Positions 17,791 to 27,073 of a stretch of 64,000 nt of DNA are shown piece by piece (within the stretch, counting starts at the first letter, position 1; each line of letters opens with the position of its first letter). The DNA is taken from positions 124,001 to 188,000 of the forward strand of contig NZ_CAJFCN010000006.1 in the NCBI RefSeq assembly GCF_904063055.1, in the 5' to 3' direction. Under the pieces are notes generated by a model, which made no database searches, was not told the origin of the DNA, and saw nothing but the letters and a program-made list of their open reading frames with translations. A program made the translations under genes and the position numbers. Origin of the DNA: Pseudomonas paracarnis (lineage in GTDB: Bacteria > Pseudomonadota > Gammaproteobacteria > Pseudomonadales > Pseudomonadaceae).

Positions 17791-18180
17791 TTATTGTGGA
17801 GCGATGGCATCCCAGCCGGTCTTGACGGTGATCAGCAGGCGGGCGACTTCGTCGATCATCTCGGCGTCGTTGACGCGATTGGCCTCGACCAAGCGATTGC
17901 CCATGTAGTTGTACAGGGCATCCAGACGCTGGATCGCGGCCGGATCTTCGGCTTTCTCAGGCTCCAGGCCATCGCGCAGGCCCGAAATGATTTCGATCGC
18001 CTTGCCCAGCATCAGGCCCTTTTGCGCGATGTCCCCGCGGCTCAACGCCCCCTTGGCCTGGGCCATGCGATCCAGGCCACCTTCCATCAGCATCTGCACC
18101 AGGCGGTGCGGGCTGGCTTCGGAGACCTGAGCGTGGGCATTGACCTTCTGGTACTGGCGAAGGGCTCTCATCGGGTTCAT
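17791..18180 (-). CDS. fliS: Flagellin export chaperone FliS
   Basis: FliS binds the C-terminus of unassembled flagellin and prevents premature polymerisation. The product is 129 residues. The family features are present: ALRQYQKVNAHAQVSEASPH near the N-terminus, HRLVQMLMEGGLDRMAQAKG, and LYNYMGNRLVEANRVND. It follows fliD and precedes fliT on the same strand. Confidence 0.96.
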   Translation of the reverse strand: MNPMRALRQYQKVNAHAQVSEASPHRLVQMLMEGGLDRMAQAKGALSRGDIAQKGLMLGKAIEIISGLRDGLEPEKAEDPAAIQRLDALYNYMGNRLVEANRVNDAEMIDEVARLLITVKTGWDAIAPQ

Positions 18181-18308
18181 GTTGCTACCTCGTTACTGGC
18201 GACAATCGAATAGGTTTGCTTAACCAGTTTTTCGACCACGGCGATAAAAACTTTAATCCAGCACCCTGCGCGAGAGCCCCTGGACAGGGCCCTGGCGCGC
18301 ACCGCTCA

Positions 18309-19676
18309 TCAGTTCGACTTAGGATTGTTCAGCGAGTTGAGGGTGGTCAGGATGCTGGAGCTGCTGGCGTTGATCTGCGCGATCATGGTGTCCATCGCCG
18401 TGTACTTGGCGGTCAGGGACTTCTGCAAGGCATCCATGCGCCGCGTCAGGTCGTCGGTCTCTTTGGTCAAGTCGGTCAACTTGTTGTTGAGATCGGTGGC
18501 ACGTGTCGCCAGGGTGCCGGTAGTGCCGACGTAGCTGTTGGTCGCCTTGTTCATGCGGGTGATCAAGCCCGTGTCGCCGGTGAACAGCTTGGCAATGTCG
18601 CCAGCGCCCTTGACCACGGCCTTGTCCCAGGTTTTGTCATCCAGGCTCAGCAGGCCGGTTTTCTGGTCGGTGGTGATGCCCATCTGCGCCAGGCTGGTCA
18701 TGGTGCCCGCACCGGAGCCGTTGACCAACTCGGAACGCAGGCTGTTCACCAATTGACGCATCGACGCATCGCCGGTCAACGCACCTGCGGTGGTGGTGGA
18801 GGCATCACCGGTTGCAGTGACCTTGGTTTGGGTGTTGATCGCCGTCATCAGCGTGTTGTAGGCGCTGACGAAGGACTGCACCGAGGTTTTCAAGGTGTCG
18901 GTGTTGCTGGCCACGGTGATGGTGGTCGGCTTGGTGATGTCTACCGTGTCCAACAGATCCAGGGTCACGCCGCTGATCGCGGAGGTGATCTTGTTGCTGT
19001 TCGATGACATTTCAATGTCATCAATGGAGTATTTGGCGTTGGTCGGCGGCTTGCCTTTGTCGTACCCGGTAGCCAGCTGCGAATCGCCGCTGAGGGTGAT
19101 GTCGGTGCCCTCGCCCATGGTGGTCGAAGTCAGTACCAGCCGCGCGCCATTGGAGTCGCTCAGCACGTTAGCACTGATGCCCTGGGACGAGAGCTGGGTG
19201 TTGATGGATTCGCGCACCTGCTGCAACGTCGCGCCACCGGGAATGATCACGTCGTAGCTCTTGCCCGACTGGTTGATGGTCAGCGTCTGGTCTTCGTCCG
19301 TGCTGTTGGCCTTGCCCGATGCGCCATCGACATTCACCGCCGTGGTGACTTTCGAAGCCGTCGCCAGGTTAGTGACCTTCAATACGTACTTGCCGCTGGA
19401 TGCGCCGTCACCCAAGGTAACCTTGGCGTTTTTCTCTTCCGAAGAAGTCGCCGCCAGCCCGTTGAAGGCCGAGGCATTGTTCAACTTGGTGATCGCCGCC
19501 TGGTAGGCTTCCAACGCCGTCTTGACCGAGCCCACGGCAGACAACTGCACGGTGGCCTTCTTCTGCTCGTTGGTGATCTGAGCCTGCTTGGGCGCCTGCT
19601 CGGCACCTACCAGCGCCTTGACGATTGCTTGGGTGTCGTAGCCCGAACCTGGGCCGGAAATCGTTGAACTAGCCAT
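18309..19676 (-). CDS. fliD: Flagellar filament cap protein FliD
   Basis: FliD caps the growing filament and folds incoming flagellin. The product is 455 residues. The N-terminal FliD domain begins with STISGPGSGYDTQAIVKALV. The centre has the flagellin hook IN-like segment SGKSYDVIIPGGATLQQVRE. The C-terminal coiled coil includes LNNKLTDLTKETDDLTRRMD. A ribosome-binding site (AAGGAG) precedes the ATG. In P. aeruginosa, cap proteins of this type also bind mucin; nothing in the sequence proves that here. Confidence 0.97.
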   Translation of the reverse strand: MASSTISGPGSGYDTQAIVKALVGAEQAPKQAQITNEQKKATVQLSAVGSVKTALEAYQAAITKLNNASAFNGLAATSSEEKNAKVTLGDGASSGKYVLKVTNLATASKVTTAVNVDGASGKANSTDEDQTLTINQSGKSYDVIIPGGATLQQVRESINTQLSSQGISANVLSDSNGARLVLTSTTMGEGTDITLSGDSQLATGYDKGKPPTNAKYSIDDIEMSSNSNKITSAISGVTLDLLDTVDITKPTTITVASNTDTLKTSVQSFVSAYNTLMTAINTQTKVTATGDASTTTAGALTGDASMRQLVNSLRSELVNGSGAGTMTSLAQMGITTDQKTGLLSLDDKTWDKAVVKGAGDIAKLFTGDTGLITRMNKATNSYVGTTGTLATRATDLNNKLTDLTKETDDLTRRMDALQKSLTAKYTAMDTMIAQINASSSSILTTLNSLNNPKSN

Positions 19677-19742
19677 TTGCCATTCTCCTTGTCCTGCAGC
19701 GGCCGTTTTTTGGCGCTTATACGCCTAGACCGCAATCAGAAA

Positions 19743-19756
19743 CATGTTTCGTGCCA
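19743..19756 (-). promoter_or_regulatory. Weak sigma-54-like element before fliD
   Basis: The minus strand reads TTGGCACGAAACATGTTTC. The -24 half (TGGCACG) is perfect, but the -12 half is ATGT instead of TTGC. It lies 67-80 bp upstream of fliD, beside the flaG stop. In P. aeruginosa fliD is sigma-54 dependent, so a degenerate promoter is plausible but not certain. Confidence 0.35.
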
Positions 19757-19758
19757 AC

Positions 19759-20106
19759 TCAAGCCTTGCTATCAAACAGCAGGCTGCCGGCATCGCTCAG
19801 GTTCTGCGCCAATTTCAGCGCGGTCTCCGATGGAATCTGTCGAATCACTTCACCACTGTCAGTGGCGATCACCTTGACCACTACCTTGCCGGTAGAGTCA
19901 TCGATGGAAAAATCCAGGTTGCGCTGTGAAGCCTGCACAAACTCACGCATATCGGTAACAGCCTTTTCCAGCGCCACGCGCTGCGGCTCTTCACTTTTGA
20001 TCGGCTCATTGCTGGCCACAGGCTTGGCCTGGGTCACCACTGCGCCAAGGTTGGCCGGGGCCGTGGCTGCGGGGTAAGACGAGGTCAGCTTGATGCTCAT
20101 GTCCAT
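19759..20106 (-). CDS. flaG: Flagellar protein FlaG
   Basis: FlaG is a small protein encoded next to flagellin and linked to filament length in Pseudomonas. The product is 115 residues. The variable N-terminal half precedes the conserved FlaG domain with RNLDFSIDDSTGKVVVKVIA and GEVIRQIPSETALKLAQNL. It lies between fliC, whose transcript should mostly end at the terminator in the gap, and fliD. GGAGG 7 bases upstream supports the start at 20106. Confidence 0.93.
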   Translation of the reverse strand: MDMSIKLTSSYPAATAPANLGAVVTQAKPVASNEPIKSEEPQRVALEKAVTDMREFVQASQRNLDFSIDDSTGKVVVKVIATDSGEVIRQIPSETALKLAQNLSDAGSLLFDSKA

Positions 20107-20124
20107 GTCACCACCTCCAAACTG

Positions 20125-20164
20125 AAAAAACGGAAGGGCACGTTGTTAAACGCACCCTCCCGTT
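20125..20164 (-). terminator. Intrinsic terminator of fliC
   Basis: On the minus strand AACGGGAGGGTGCG pairs with CGTGCCCTTCCGTT over 14 positions (three G-U pairs) around an 8-base loop and is followed by a T run. It lies 19 bp after the fliC stop and before the flaG ribosome-binding site, so it would separate the abundant flagellin message from flaG-fliD. Confidence 0.85.
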
Positions 20165-20182
20165 ATTTAACCGCTAGCGCTA

Positions 20183-21922
20183 TTACTGAAGCAGCTTCAG
20201 AACAGACGATGGCAGTTGGTTGGCCTGGGACAGGATCGCAGTGGAAGCCTGTTGCAGGGTTTGTTGCTTAGTCAGCTCAGCAGCTTCAGAAGCGAAGTCA
20301 GCGTCTTCTACGCGGCCTTTGGCAGCGGAGGAGTTCTGCGAAATGCTCTGCAGGTTGGCCACGGTGCTGGCGAAGCGGTTTTGTACGGCACCCAGCTGCG
20401 AACGCTGGCTGTCGATTTGCTGCATGGCATCGTCCAGAGCCTGGATGGCCTGCTGCGAAGAAGCGGCAGTCAGGATGTTCAGGTTGGAAACGCTGGTTTC
20501 CATAGTGACGGCGGTTTTGGTGCCCGCATTGGCAACAGTTGTCAGACCCAGGGCTTTCAGTCCAGTACCAGCGCTGCCGTCTTTGATGGTGATATCTTTG
20601 TCTGCAAACAGGCTCAGAGTGCCGTCAGCGTTTTTGCTAGCCTGCACACCGGTGCTGGCGCTGTTGATCGAAGCTACAACTGCGTCAGAAGTGTCGCCTT
20701 TCTTGAACTTGACTTCTACGCCGTTGACCGAGATCGAGGTATCTTCGGTCAATTTGGCTTGGGTGGTACCGGCAGACAGCCCCAGTTGCGACAGCGAACC
20801 GCTATTGGTGTTAGCCAGCTTAATGTCAGCACCGTTACCCGAGGTCAGCTTGAGACGACCATCGGTGAAGGTAGCGGAAGCACCAGCTGCAGCGCCGCCA
20901 GCAGCAGTGGTGAGCTTGGTGAGAACGGTCGACATGGCGTCGCCTTTCGCCCAAGTTACCGCAGCACCGTTCACAGTGATCGAGCCATCAGCGGTCAAAT
21001 TGCTGGTGGGGGCAATGTTAGCATTAGCAGCAAGCTTGAGATTGACCAAGCCGTCAGTTTTCGCAGCTACCGCAGGTGGGCCAACGACCGCGCCGGCAAC
21101 ATCACCAGCTTCAAGCTTGATAGCTTTGGCAGAGGTCAGTGTGAGGACACCGGTAGCATCGGCACTAGCAGTAACACCGGTAGTAGCTGTCTCTTTGTTG
21201 ATAGCCGCAACTGCGGCAACGCCCAAGTCAGTAGCAGCGACGTTACCGAAGCTGATGGTTGTACCATTAATCTTTATGGTATCGGTATCTACAGTTGCGC
21301 CGACAGCAGCGGTGCCCGTGGCAGTCGCTTTGTCAGTGAGTACCGAGCCAGTAGTAGTTGCGGCCAGACCGCTCAGTGCAGTGCTGTTAACGGTTGCTTC
21401 GCTGTAGTTGCCTTTCAGCGCGGTAGAACTGATATCGGTCATGCCGAACGAGATAGTCTCGTTAGCGTTTGCGCCAATCTGGAACGCTACGTTCTGAAAC
21501 GAGCCGTCGAGCAGGTTACGACCACCGAAGGTGGTGGTGCTGGCGATACGGTTCAGCTCGCCCACTTTAGCGGTGAATTCTTGCTGCAGGGAAACACGGT
21601 CAGCGTCGCTTTTATCACCGTTGGCCGCTTGCAGGGCGAGTTCACGCAGACGCTGCAGGGTGTTGGTGGATTCTTGCATCGCGCCTTCAGCGGTCTGGGC
21701 AATCGACACGCCGTTGTTGGCGTTGGCGATGGCAACGTTCAGACCTTTGACCTGGTTGTTCAGACGGTTAGCGATCTGCATGCCGGCAGCGTCGTCTTTG
21801 GCGCTGTTGATTTTCAGGCCGGAGGACAGACGGTTCATCGACTGGCTCAGAGCGTCGGAAGCTTTGTTCAGGTTCTTCTGGACACCCAGGGAGGTGATGT
21901 TGGTGTTTACTGATAATGCCAT
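20183..21922 (-). CDS. fliC: Flagellin FliC with three internal hook-IN repeats
   Basis: FliC is the filament subunit. It is 579 residues, longer than many P. fluorescens flagellins. The conserved N-terminal D0/D1 (1-175) includes the flg22-like epitope region 31-52 ([20 protein letters not shown]) and the TLR5 contact region [13 protein letters not shown] (89-101). The C-terminal D1/D0 is 475-579. The variable centre holds three related units, each starting with an I-x-V/I-NG strand: [12 protein letters not shown] (214-225), [12 protein letters not shown] (313-324) and [12 protein letters not shown] (395-406). They resemble flagellin hook IN motifs. The gene has a FliA promoter and its own terminator. 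Confidence 0.98.
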   Translation of the reverse strand: MALSVNTNITSLGVQKNLNKASDALSQSMNRLSSGLKINSAKDDAAGMQIANRLNNQVKGLNVAIANANNGVSIAQTAEGAMQESTNTLQRLRELALQAANGDKSDADRVSLQQEFTAKVGELNRIASTTTFGGRNLLDGSFQNVAFQIGANANETISFGMTDISSTALKGNYSEATVNSTALSGLAATTTGSVLTDKATATGTAAVGATVDTDTIKINGTTISFGNVAATDLGVAAVAAINKETATTGVTASADATGVLTLTSAKAIKLEAGDVAGAVVGPPAVAAKTDGLVNLKLAANANIAPTSNLTADGSITVNGAAVTWAKGDAMSTVLTKLTTAAGGAAAGASATFTDGRLKLTSGNGADIKLANTNSGSLSQLGLSAGTTQAKLTEDTSISVNGVEVKFKKGDTSDAVVASINSASTGVQASKNADGTLSLFADKDITIKDGSAGTGLKALGLTTVANAGTKTAVTMETSVSNLNILTAASSQQAIQALDDAMQQIDSQRSQLGAVQNRFASTVANLQSISQNSSAAKGRVEDADFASEAAELTKQQTLQQASTAILSQANQLPSSVLKLLQ

Positions 21923-22003
21923 GACGAAATCCTCGTGGTTTGGATACTGCGGCTTCCGGCCCTGGCGACCGCCGGGTGTGGCCTAGAGAACCTACGTAAT
22001 AGT

Positions 22004-22030
22004 TATCGTCGTGGTAGCCGGTTGCTTGAG
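22004..22030 (-). promoter_or_regulatory. FliA (sigma-28) promoter of fliC
   Basis: On the minus strand the -35 element TCAAG (22026-22030) and the -10 element GACGATAA (22004-22011) are separated by 14 bases. The consensus is TCAA-N15-GCCGATAA, with one mismatch in the -10. The implied leader before the fliC ATG is about 75 nt. Confidence 0.85.
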
Positions 22031-22064
22031 GATTTTTTTGATTTTTTTTAGTAGCCCTGTGCCA

Positions 22065-22085
22065 GCCCTTGTATTTCAAGGGCTT
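22065..22085. repeat. Perfect stem-loop upstream of the fliC promoter
   Basis: AGCCCTTG and CAAGGGCT form an 8-bp perfect inverted repeat around a TATTT loop. It lies about 35 bp upstream of the FliA -35 element, in the stretch between the fliC promoter and the bidirectional terminator. Its role is unknown. Confidence 0.5.
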
Positions 22086-22130
22086 ATGCAGGCGCAGAAG
22101 CCCGGTTTCATTGGCTTTTCTGGCGCCAAT

Positions 22131-22169
22131 AAAAAAACGCCGATGATCATTCGATCATCGGCGTTTTTT
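22131..22169. terminator. Bidirectional intrinsic terminator downstream of the KASIII gene
   Basis: CGCCGATGAT and ATCATCGGCG are fully complementary and are flanked by seven A on one side and six T on the other. It begins 18 bp after the KASIII stop and would end that transcript on the minus strand, insulating it from the fliC promoter region. Confidence 0.92.
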
Positions 22170-22186
22170 GTGCAGCCGCTAAAGCA

Positions 22187-23116
22187 TCACGGACGATAGA
22201 GAATCGCCGAGCCCCACGACAGGCCCACGCCAAAGCCGCTGATTGCCACGCGCTTCCAGGTGGCGTCCATCACGTGCTTTTCCAGCAGCAGCGGGATGCT
22301 CGACGACACGGTGTTGCCGGTCTCGACCATGTCCTTGATGAACTTGTCCACCGGCGCTTCTTCAAAACGGCGCGCCACGGCGTCGACGATGGCCGCGCTG
22401 CCCTGGTGGATGCAGAACGCATCGATGTCATCGGCCTTGAGGTCCGACTCTTTGAGCAGCTCGTGCAAGTGCGCAGGCACCTTGAGCAAAGCGAAGTTAA
22501 ACACCTGGCGGCCATTCATGAAGAACACGCCGTCGCTGACCTTCAGGTGCGGTGCGCCGGAACCGTCTGTGCCGAACTTGGATTTGCCGAGCAACCACGG
22601 CGCGTCTTCGCCCATCCAGGTGGCAGTGGCGGCATCGCCGAACAGCATGGTGGTGTTGCGGTCTTCCGGGTCGACAATCTTGGAATACGGGTCGGCGGTG
22701 ATCAGCAGGCCGTTTTTCAGGCCCGCGGCTTCCATGAAGCCTTTCATCGCGTAGATGCCGTAGACGTAGCCGGAGCAGCCCAGGGAAATGTCGAAGGCGG
22801 CCACGTGAGTTGGCAGGCCCAGTTTGTCCTGCACGATGGCGGCAGTGTGAGGCAAGCCCTCTTCATCGCCGTTCTGGGTGACGACGATCAGCGCGTCGAT
22901 GGATTCGCGCTTCAATTGCGGGTTGTTGGCAAACAAGGCGTTGACCGCCTCGACACACAGATCCGAGGTTTCCTGTGCCGCTTCCTTGCGCGGCAGGAAC
23001 GCCGAGCCGATCTTGCCGATGATGAACTCTTCATCCTTGGCGAACTTGGCACCCTGGGCGTAGTTATCGATCCCGTCCGCCGGCACGTAACTGGCGATGC
23101 TTTTTATGCCAATCAT
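22187..23116 (-). CDS. Ketoacyl-ACP synthase III (FabH-like) in the flagellin locus
   Basis: This 309-residue KASIII enzyme has the full catalytic triad of the family: Cys114 (FDISLGCSGYVYG), His237 (AFCIHQGSAAIVD) and Asn268 (ETGNTVSSSIP). Such enzymes condense an acyl-CoA with malonyl-ACP. A homologue (orf3) sits beside the flagellin glycosyltransferase genes in P. syringae and other pseudomonads, where it has been linked to fatty acid and acyl-homoserine lactone supply. Here it lies alone between flgL and fliC, with no glycosyltransferase gene. It is probably a single-gene transcript ended by the terminator at 22131-22169. Confidence 0.9.
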   Translation of the reverse strand: MIGIKSIASYVPADGIDNYAQGAKFAKDEEFIIGKIGSAFLPRKEAAQETSDLCVEAVNALFANNPQLKRESIDALIVVTQNGDEEGLPHTAAIVQDKLGLPTHVAAFDISLGCSGYVYGIYAMKGFMEAAGLKNGLLITADPYSKIVDPEDRNTTMLFGDAATATWMGEDAPWLLGKSKFGTDGSGAPHLKVSDGVFFMNGRQVFNFALLKVPAHLHELLKESDLKADDIDAFCIHQGSAAIVDAVARRFEEAPVDKFIKDMVETGNTVSSSIPLLLEKHVMDATWKRVAISGFGVGLSWGSAILYRP

Positions 23117-23348
23117 TGTGGCTTCCCAATACTAAATAGCTGGAGAACACCCCTCGGGCTATGCCGGAAGTGCTGACAATAAAGGGGATAACCCCATAAA
23201 AATCCCGCTGAAAGCCGCCCGATGAAGGCCCTGTGACGACTTATCCTTTTCACACGATACAGTGAAGATGCGCTTTATGACTCACAGGTCACTCAATTTT
23301 GCGTGGTTTATGCAAAACGTTTCAACAATTAAGCCCCCGAAACGACAA

Positions 23349-23376
23349 CGGCCCGCCCTGTTTCCAGAGCGGGCCG
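23349..23376 (-). terminator. Hairpin after flgL (likely terminator)
   Basis: CGGCCCGC and GCGGGCCG form an 8-bp GC-rich stem, 17-44 bp after the flgL stop. The T run that follows is poor (TTGTCG), so termination may be partial or Rho-assisted. Confidence 0.6.
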
Positions 23377-23392
23377 CTTGACTGAACGCGGT

Positions 23393-25003
23393 TTACATCT
23401 TGTTGAACAGGCTCAACTGCGAGATTTTCACGAAGGCCAACTGCGAGGCCTGCAACATGGTTTGTTGCAAGCTCAGGTTGATGGCGGCTTCGGCGAAGTC
23501 GACATTGCCCAGGGCATTCATGGTGGTGGTATTGGCCAGGTCCAGGCTGACGTTTTCCTTGGACTGAATGTCCAGGCCATTGAGGCGCGCGCCGAGGGAG
23601 CCACGCGCCTGGTCGATCTGGCCGTAGGCATTGGTCAGGTTGCCAATGGACTTGGCCACCACGTCCTTGAGCTCCTTCTGCGCCGCTGGGTTGCCGTCTG
23701 ACGGCGTTTCCAGAATTTTGCGCAGATGGCTCAGGGTGTCGAGGACGTTCTCGTTCTTGTTGCTGGTGGCACTGATCGCAAACTGGTCGCCGGCTGCCGG
23801 TGCCGGTGCGGTGGTGACATCAAAGGTCACCCCTGCCGCCGTGATGGTGGTGGCGCCGGCCGCCAGGGTGCCACTGGCGATGGACTTGCTGTCTGCGCTA
23901 TACGGCTGGGCATACAGGTCATAGGCGCCGGCGGCACCGAACTTCACGATCACGCCCGAGTTGGGAAAGGTGCTGGCGTACGCCGCCGGATCGCTCACCG
24001 TGCCGCCGCTCAGTTGCGCGGTGGACGGATTGCTCGGGGTGCGCGAAACGCTGAAGGTGTCCGGCTTGACCGACAGGCTGAACTCGCGATCCTTGACGAT
24101 GGCGTCCGACGGCGCGCCTGGCAGTATGTCTTTGCCCAGTGCGTCTTTGCCCAGGTTCAAGCCAATGTCGAACTTGACCCCGCGCAGGTTGATAGTCGAG
24201 CCGCCTTCCTTGGTGGCATCGAAAGTGCCGTTGCCTGGAATCTCCGAAGTGATGTCCTTGCCAGCATTGTCCGTGACCACGTATTGGGTGCTGCTGGTGA
24301 AGGTCAGCTTATACGGCTGACCATCGGAAAAGCTGCTGTTATAGCTGCTGTTGGCCGCGATCAGCCCGGCAGAGACGGTGACCTTGCCATCGTCGACCGC
24401 TGGCGGCACGAGGATCGGCGCGGTTTGCGTACGGCCCGTATTCGCCGAGCTTTCAAGCATGCTCTTGGCGGTATTGCCCATGGCAACCGACAGGTTCTCT
24501 GCGATCTGCAGGCTCAACGGCGTGTCATCGCCCTGGTAACTGTAGGTGCCGTCATTGTTGCGGGCGTAGGGCGGCGTATCGGTCTTGCTGCCGGAGAACA
24601 AGTAATTGCCGCTGGCGTCCTTGGTATTGAGCAGGCCCAGGATCTGGTCTTCAATGGCGCCAATCTCGGCGGCCGTCGACTTGCGGTCAGCGTCGCTGAT
24701 GCCGACGTTACCCGCCTTGAGCGCCAACTCGCTGGCCCGTTGAATCGCGATATTGATATTTTCCAGCACGCCGTCCTGGGTGGTCAGCGAGTTTTTCAGG
24801 GTGTCGATGTTGCCATTGAACTGCGCCAGCATGTCTTTCTGCTGCTGCAGCATCAACAACCGCGCCGCCGCCACCGGATCATCTGCGGCGGTTTGCACGC
24901 GCACGCCGGAGCTGGCCTGGTCCTGGGCCTTGACCACGCTGGAATAGTTGCTCTGGTACTTGGCAGAGCTGGTCTCGAAATACTGCTGTGTAGAAATACG
25001 CAT
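23393..25003 (-). CDS. flgL: Flagellar hook-filament junction protein FlgL (HAP3)
   Basis: FlgL is the second junction protein between hook and filament. The product is 536 residues, longer than the roughly 440-residue P. aeruginosa form. The conserved N-terminus is MRISTQQYFETSSAKYQSNY, and the conserved C-terminal helix includes DFAEAAINLSLQQTMLQASQ. The extra length is in the variable middle (about 180-430), which contains repeated beta-rich stretches. It follows flgK by 14 bp and is the last gene of flgF-L. Confidence 0.95.
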   Translation of the reverse strand: MRISTQQYFETSSAKYQSNYSSVVKAQDQASSGVRVQTAADDPVAAARLLMLQQQKDMLAQFNGNIDTLKNSLTTQDGVLENINIAIQRASELALKAGNVGISDADRKSTAAEIGAIEDQILGLLNTKDASGNYLFSGSKTDTPPYARNNDGTYSYQGDDTPLSLQIAENLSVAMGNTAKSMLESSANTGRTQTAPILVPPAVDDGKVTVSAGLIAANSSYNSSFSDGQPYKLTFTSSTQYVVTDNAGKDITSEIPGNGTFDATKEGGSTINLRGVKFDIGLNLGKDALGKDILPGAPSDAIVKDREFSLSVKPDTFSVSRTPSNPSTAQLSGGTVSDPAAYASTFPNSGVIVKFGAAGAYDLYAQPYSADSKSIASGTLAAGATTITAAGVTFDVTTAPAPAAGDQFAISATSNKNENVLDTLSHLRKILETPSDGNPAAQKELKDVVAKSIGNLTNAYGQIDQARGSLGARLNGLDIQSKENVSLDLANTTTMNALGNVDFAEAAINLSLQQTMLQASQLAFVKISQLSLFNKM

Positions 25004-25017
25004 CGTCCCAGCCTCCC

Positions 25018-27063
25018 TTAAAGAGCATTCATCAGTGTGGTGAAGGTTTCCTGCGCAGCCTTGATGATCTGCGACGACGCGGTGTAGTACTGCTGGAACT
25101 TGATCATGTCGCCCGCTTCATCATCCAGGTTGACCCCGGATACCGAGTTGCGTGCTTCCTTATTGGCGCTGAGCAACGCACCGGTGGCGGCGGTGTCGAC
25201 CCCGGCCTGGCTGGCCTTGGCACCCACGGTCGAGACCAGCTTGCTGTTGGCACCCACCAGGCTGGTGCCCGCGTTGCCCTCGCCCATGCCGACGGTGGCC
25301 TTGGTTTGCAGGTTCAGCAGTTCCTGGGCGTTGCGGCCGTCGGACTTGCCACCACTGTTGAAGGCAAAGGTGGTGCTGTCGCCGTCTGCCGGGGAGCCGT
25401 TGACAGTGGTGTCGAACTTGAAGCTCTTGCCGGGAATGGCGGCACCGCTGGCGTCGCGCATTGGCACGTCCACGGTGATCTTGTTGCCCTGCCCCGGAAT
25501 GATCGAGCCGGTGCCAATCGGGTTGCCCTTGGAGTCGCTGATCGTATACGACTGCGTTCCGTCGGCGGCAGGCTTGCCGAACACCATCTTCACCGGCATC
25601 GAGTTTTCAATACCGGCGCGCAACTGGGCAGTGTCAGTGCCGCCATGGATATCCAAAGGCACTGTCAAGGCCGGCTGGGTAAAGGTGCCCGTGCCACTGT
25701 TGGTCTTGCTGCTGGTACCTGCCAACGGGCCGGCAAACGCCAGTTTGTTCGCATCGGTGAGCGCCACGCCAATACCGCTGGCGCCCGTGGCGGTGGGGCT
25801 GACCTTGAAGCTGTCACCAAACGCCATGGTGCCCTTGCCGTCCAGCGCCAGGGTGAAACCATCCAGGGTCGGCGGCGGTGTAGCGCTCATGTCAAAGGTG
25901 CCCATGGCCTTGCCGTCCGAGCGCAACACCGTGATTTTGTTAGGATCGGTCTTGTCGCTGAAGGTCACGGTGTAGTCAAACGTGGACAACTGACTGCTGT
26001 CCTTGATCGTCACGTTCAGGTTGCCCGCGCCGGCGCTGTTGCCCGAGGCACCCTGGCTGCGCGAGGCAATGGCGGCCGCGCTGTTGATGTCTTTGAACAG
26101 CGAAACGCCAAAGTCACCATTGAGGTCCAGGCCCTGGCCCAGCTGGCTGTTGAGCGTGTCCGCGGTGGCAATGGCGATACGCCCCAGCTCATTGATGGCC
26201 GGCATCAAGGCATCGCTGCGATAGCGCAACAGGCCACCGATGCTGCCGCCGCTGATCACCGAACCCAGGTCCAGGCTGGTGCCGTTCATGTCCAACTGGA
26301 TGGTGTACTGGCTGTTATCGGTTTTGCTTGGTGCCGCGGAAATCTTGTTGGAGATCCCGCCCTCTACCAGGGACTGGCCGCTGCCGGTGGTCACGCTGAA
26401 CTGGCCGTTTTTCTCGGTGGCCGTGACACCGATCAACTCATTGAGCGAGCGTACTGCCTCGTTACGCGAGTCCAGCAGGTTGGCTGGGGCGCTATTGGAG
26501 CTGCCCTGGGCCTGGGAGATCTGCTGGTTAAGCGAGGCAATCGAGGCGGTCAATTGGTTGACCTGATCACTCATGCTGCTCAGTTGGTTGTTGATGGTCT
26601 CTTTCTGCTGGGTCAACTGCGTGGAGATCGAGTTGAAACGGCTGCTCAGGGTCTGGGCGTTGGTCACCAGCAATTGGCGGGCCGACAGGTCGCTGGGGTT
26701 GGACGCGGCGGTTTGCAGGGTGGCGAAGAACGAACTGAGCACTGAGGACAGACCGGTGGTTTTGTCCGACAGCACTTTGTCGACGGCCCCCACCTGGTCC
26801 AGGTACGCCTTGGCGTCGTTATTGAGCGCCGTACTGTTCTGGTAAGCGGTGTCCAGGTACTCGTTGTACACCCGGCGCACATCGGCCAGGGTGGTGCCGC
26901 TGCCGATGTACACGCCGCCGAACGGGTTTGATGCGTTGGTATTTTGCGTGGTCTGCTGACGCGAGTACCCTGGGGTATTCACGTTGGCGATGTTATTACT
27001 CAAGACCGACAACGATCCTTGAGCGGCATTGAGCCCTGACATCCCGATACTGAGCAAACTCAT
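25018..27063 (-). CDS. flgK: Flagellar hook-filament junction protein FlgK (HAP1)
   Basis: FlgK is the first hook-associated protein. The product is 681 residues. The N-terminus is typical of rod/hook/HAP proteins (SLLSIGMSGLNAAQGSLSVL, then NNIANVNTPGYSRQQ) and the C-terminus ends GDMIKFQQYYTASSQIIKAA before the final helix. A long variable region is at about 300-600. It lies 10 bp after flgJ. Confidence 0.97.
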   Translation of the reverse strand: MSLLSIGMSGLNAAQGSLSVLSNNIANVNTPGYSRQQTTQNTNASNPFGGVYIGSGTTLADVRRVYNEYLDTAYQNSTALNNDAKAYLDQVGAVDKVLSDKTTGLSSVLSSFFATLQTAASNPSDLSARQLLVTNAQTLSSRFNSISTQLTQQKETINNQLSSMSDQVNQLTASIASLNQQISQAQGSSNSAPANLLDSRNEAVRSLNELIGVTATEKNGQFSVTTGSGQSLVEGGISNKISAAPSKTDNSQYTIQLDMNGTSLDLGSVISGGSIGGLLRYRSDALMPAINELGRIAIATADTLNSQLGQGLDLNGDFGVSLFKDINSAAAIASRSQGASGNSAGAGNLNVTIKDSSQLSTFDYTVTFSDKTDPNKITVLRSDGKAMGTFDMSATPPPTLDGFTLALDGKGTMAFGDSFKVSPTATGASGIGVALTDANKLAFAGPLAGTSSKTNSGTGTFTQPALTVPLDIHGGTDTAQLRAGIENSMPVKMVFGKPAADGTQSYTISDSKGNPIGTGSIIPGQGNKITVDVPMRDASGAAIPGKSFKFDTTVNGSPADGDSTTFAFNSGGKSDGRNAQELLNLQTKATVGMGEGNAGTSLVGANSKLVSTVGAKASQAGVDTAATGALLSANKEARNSVSGVNLDDEAGDMIKFQQYYTASSQIIKAAQETFTTLMNAL

Positions 27064-27073
27064 GGTTCAGACC

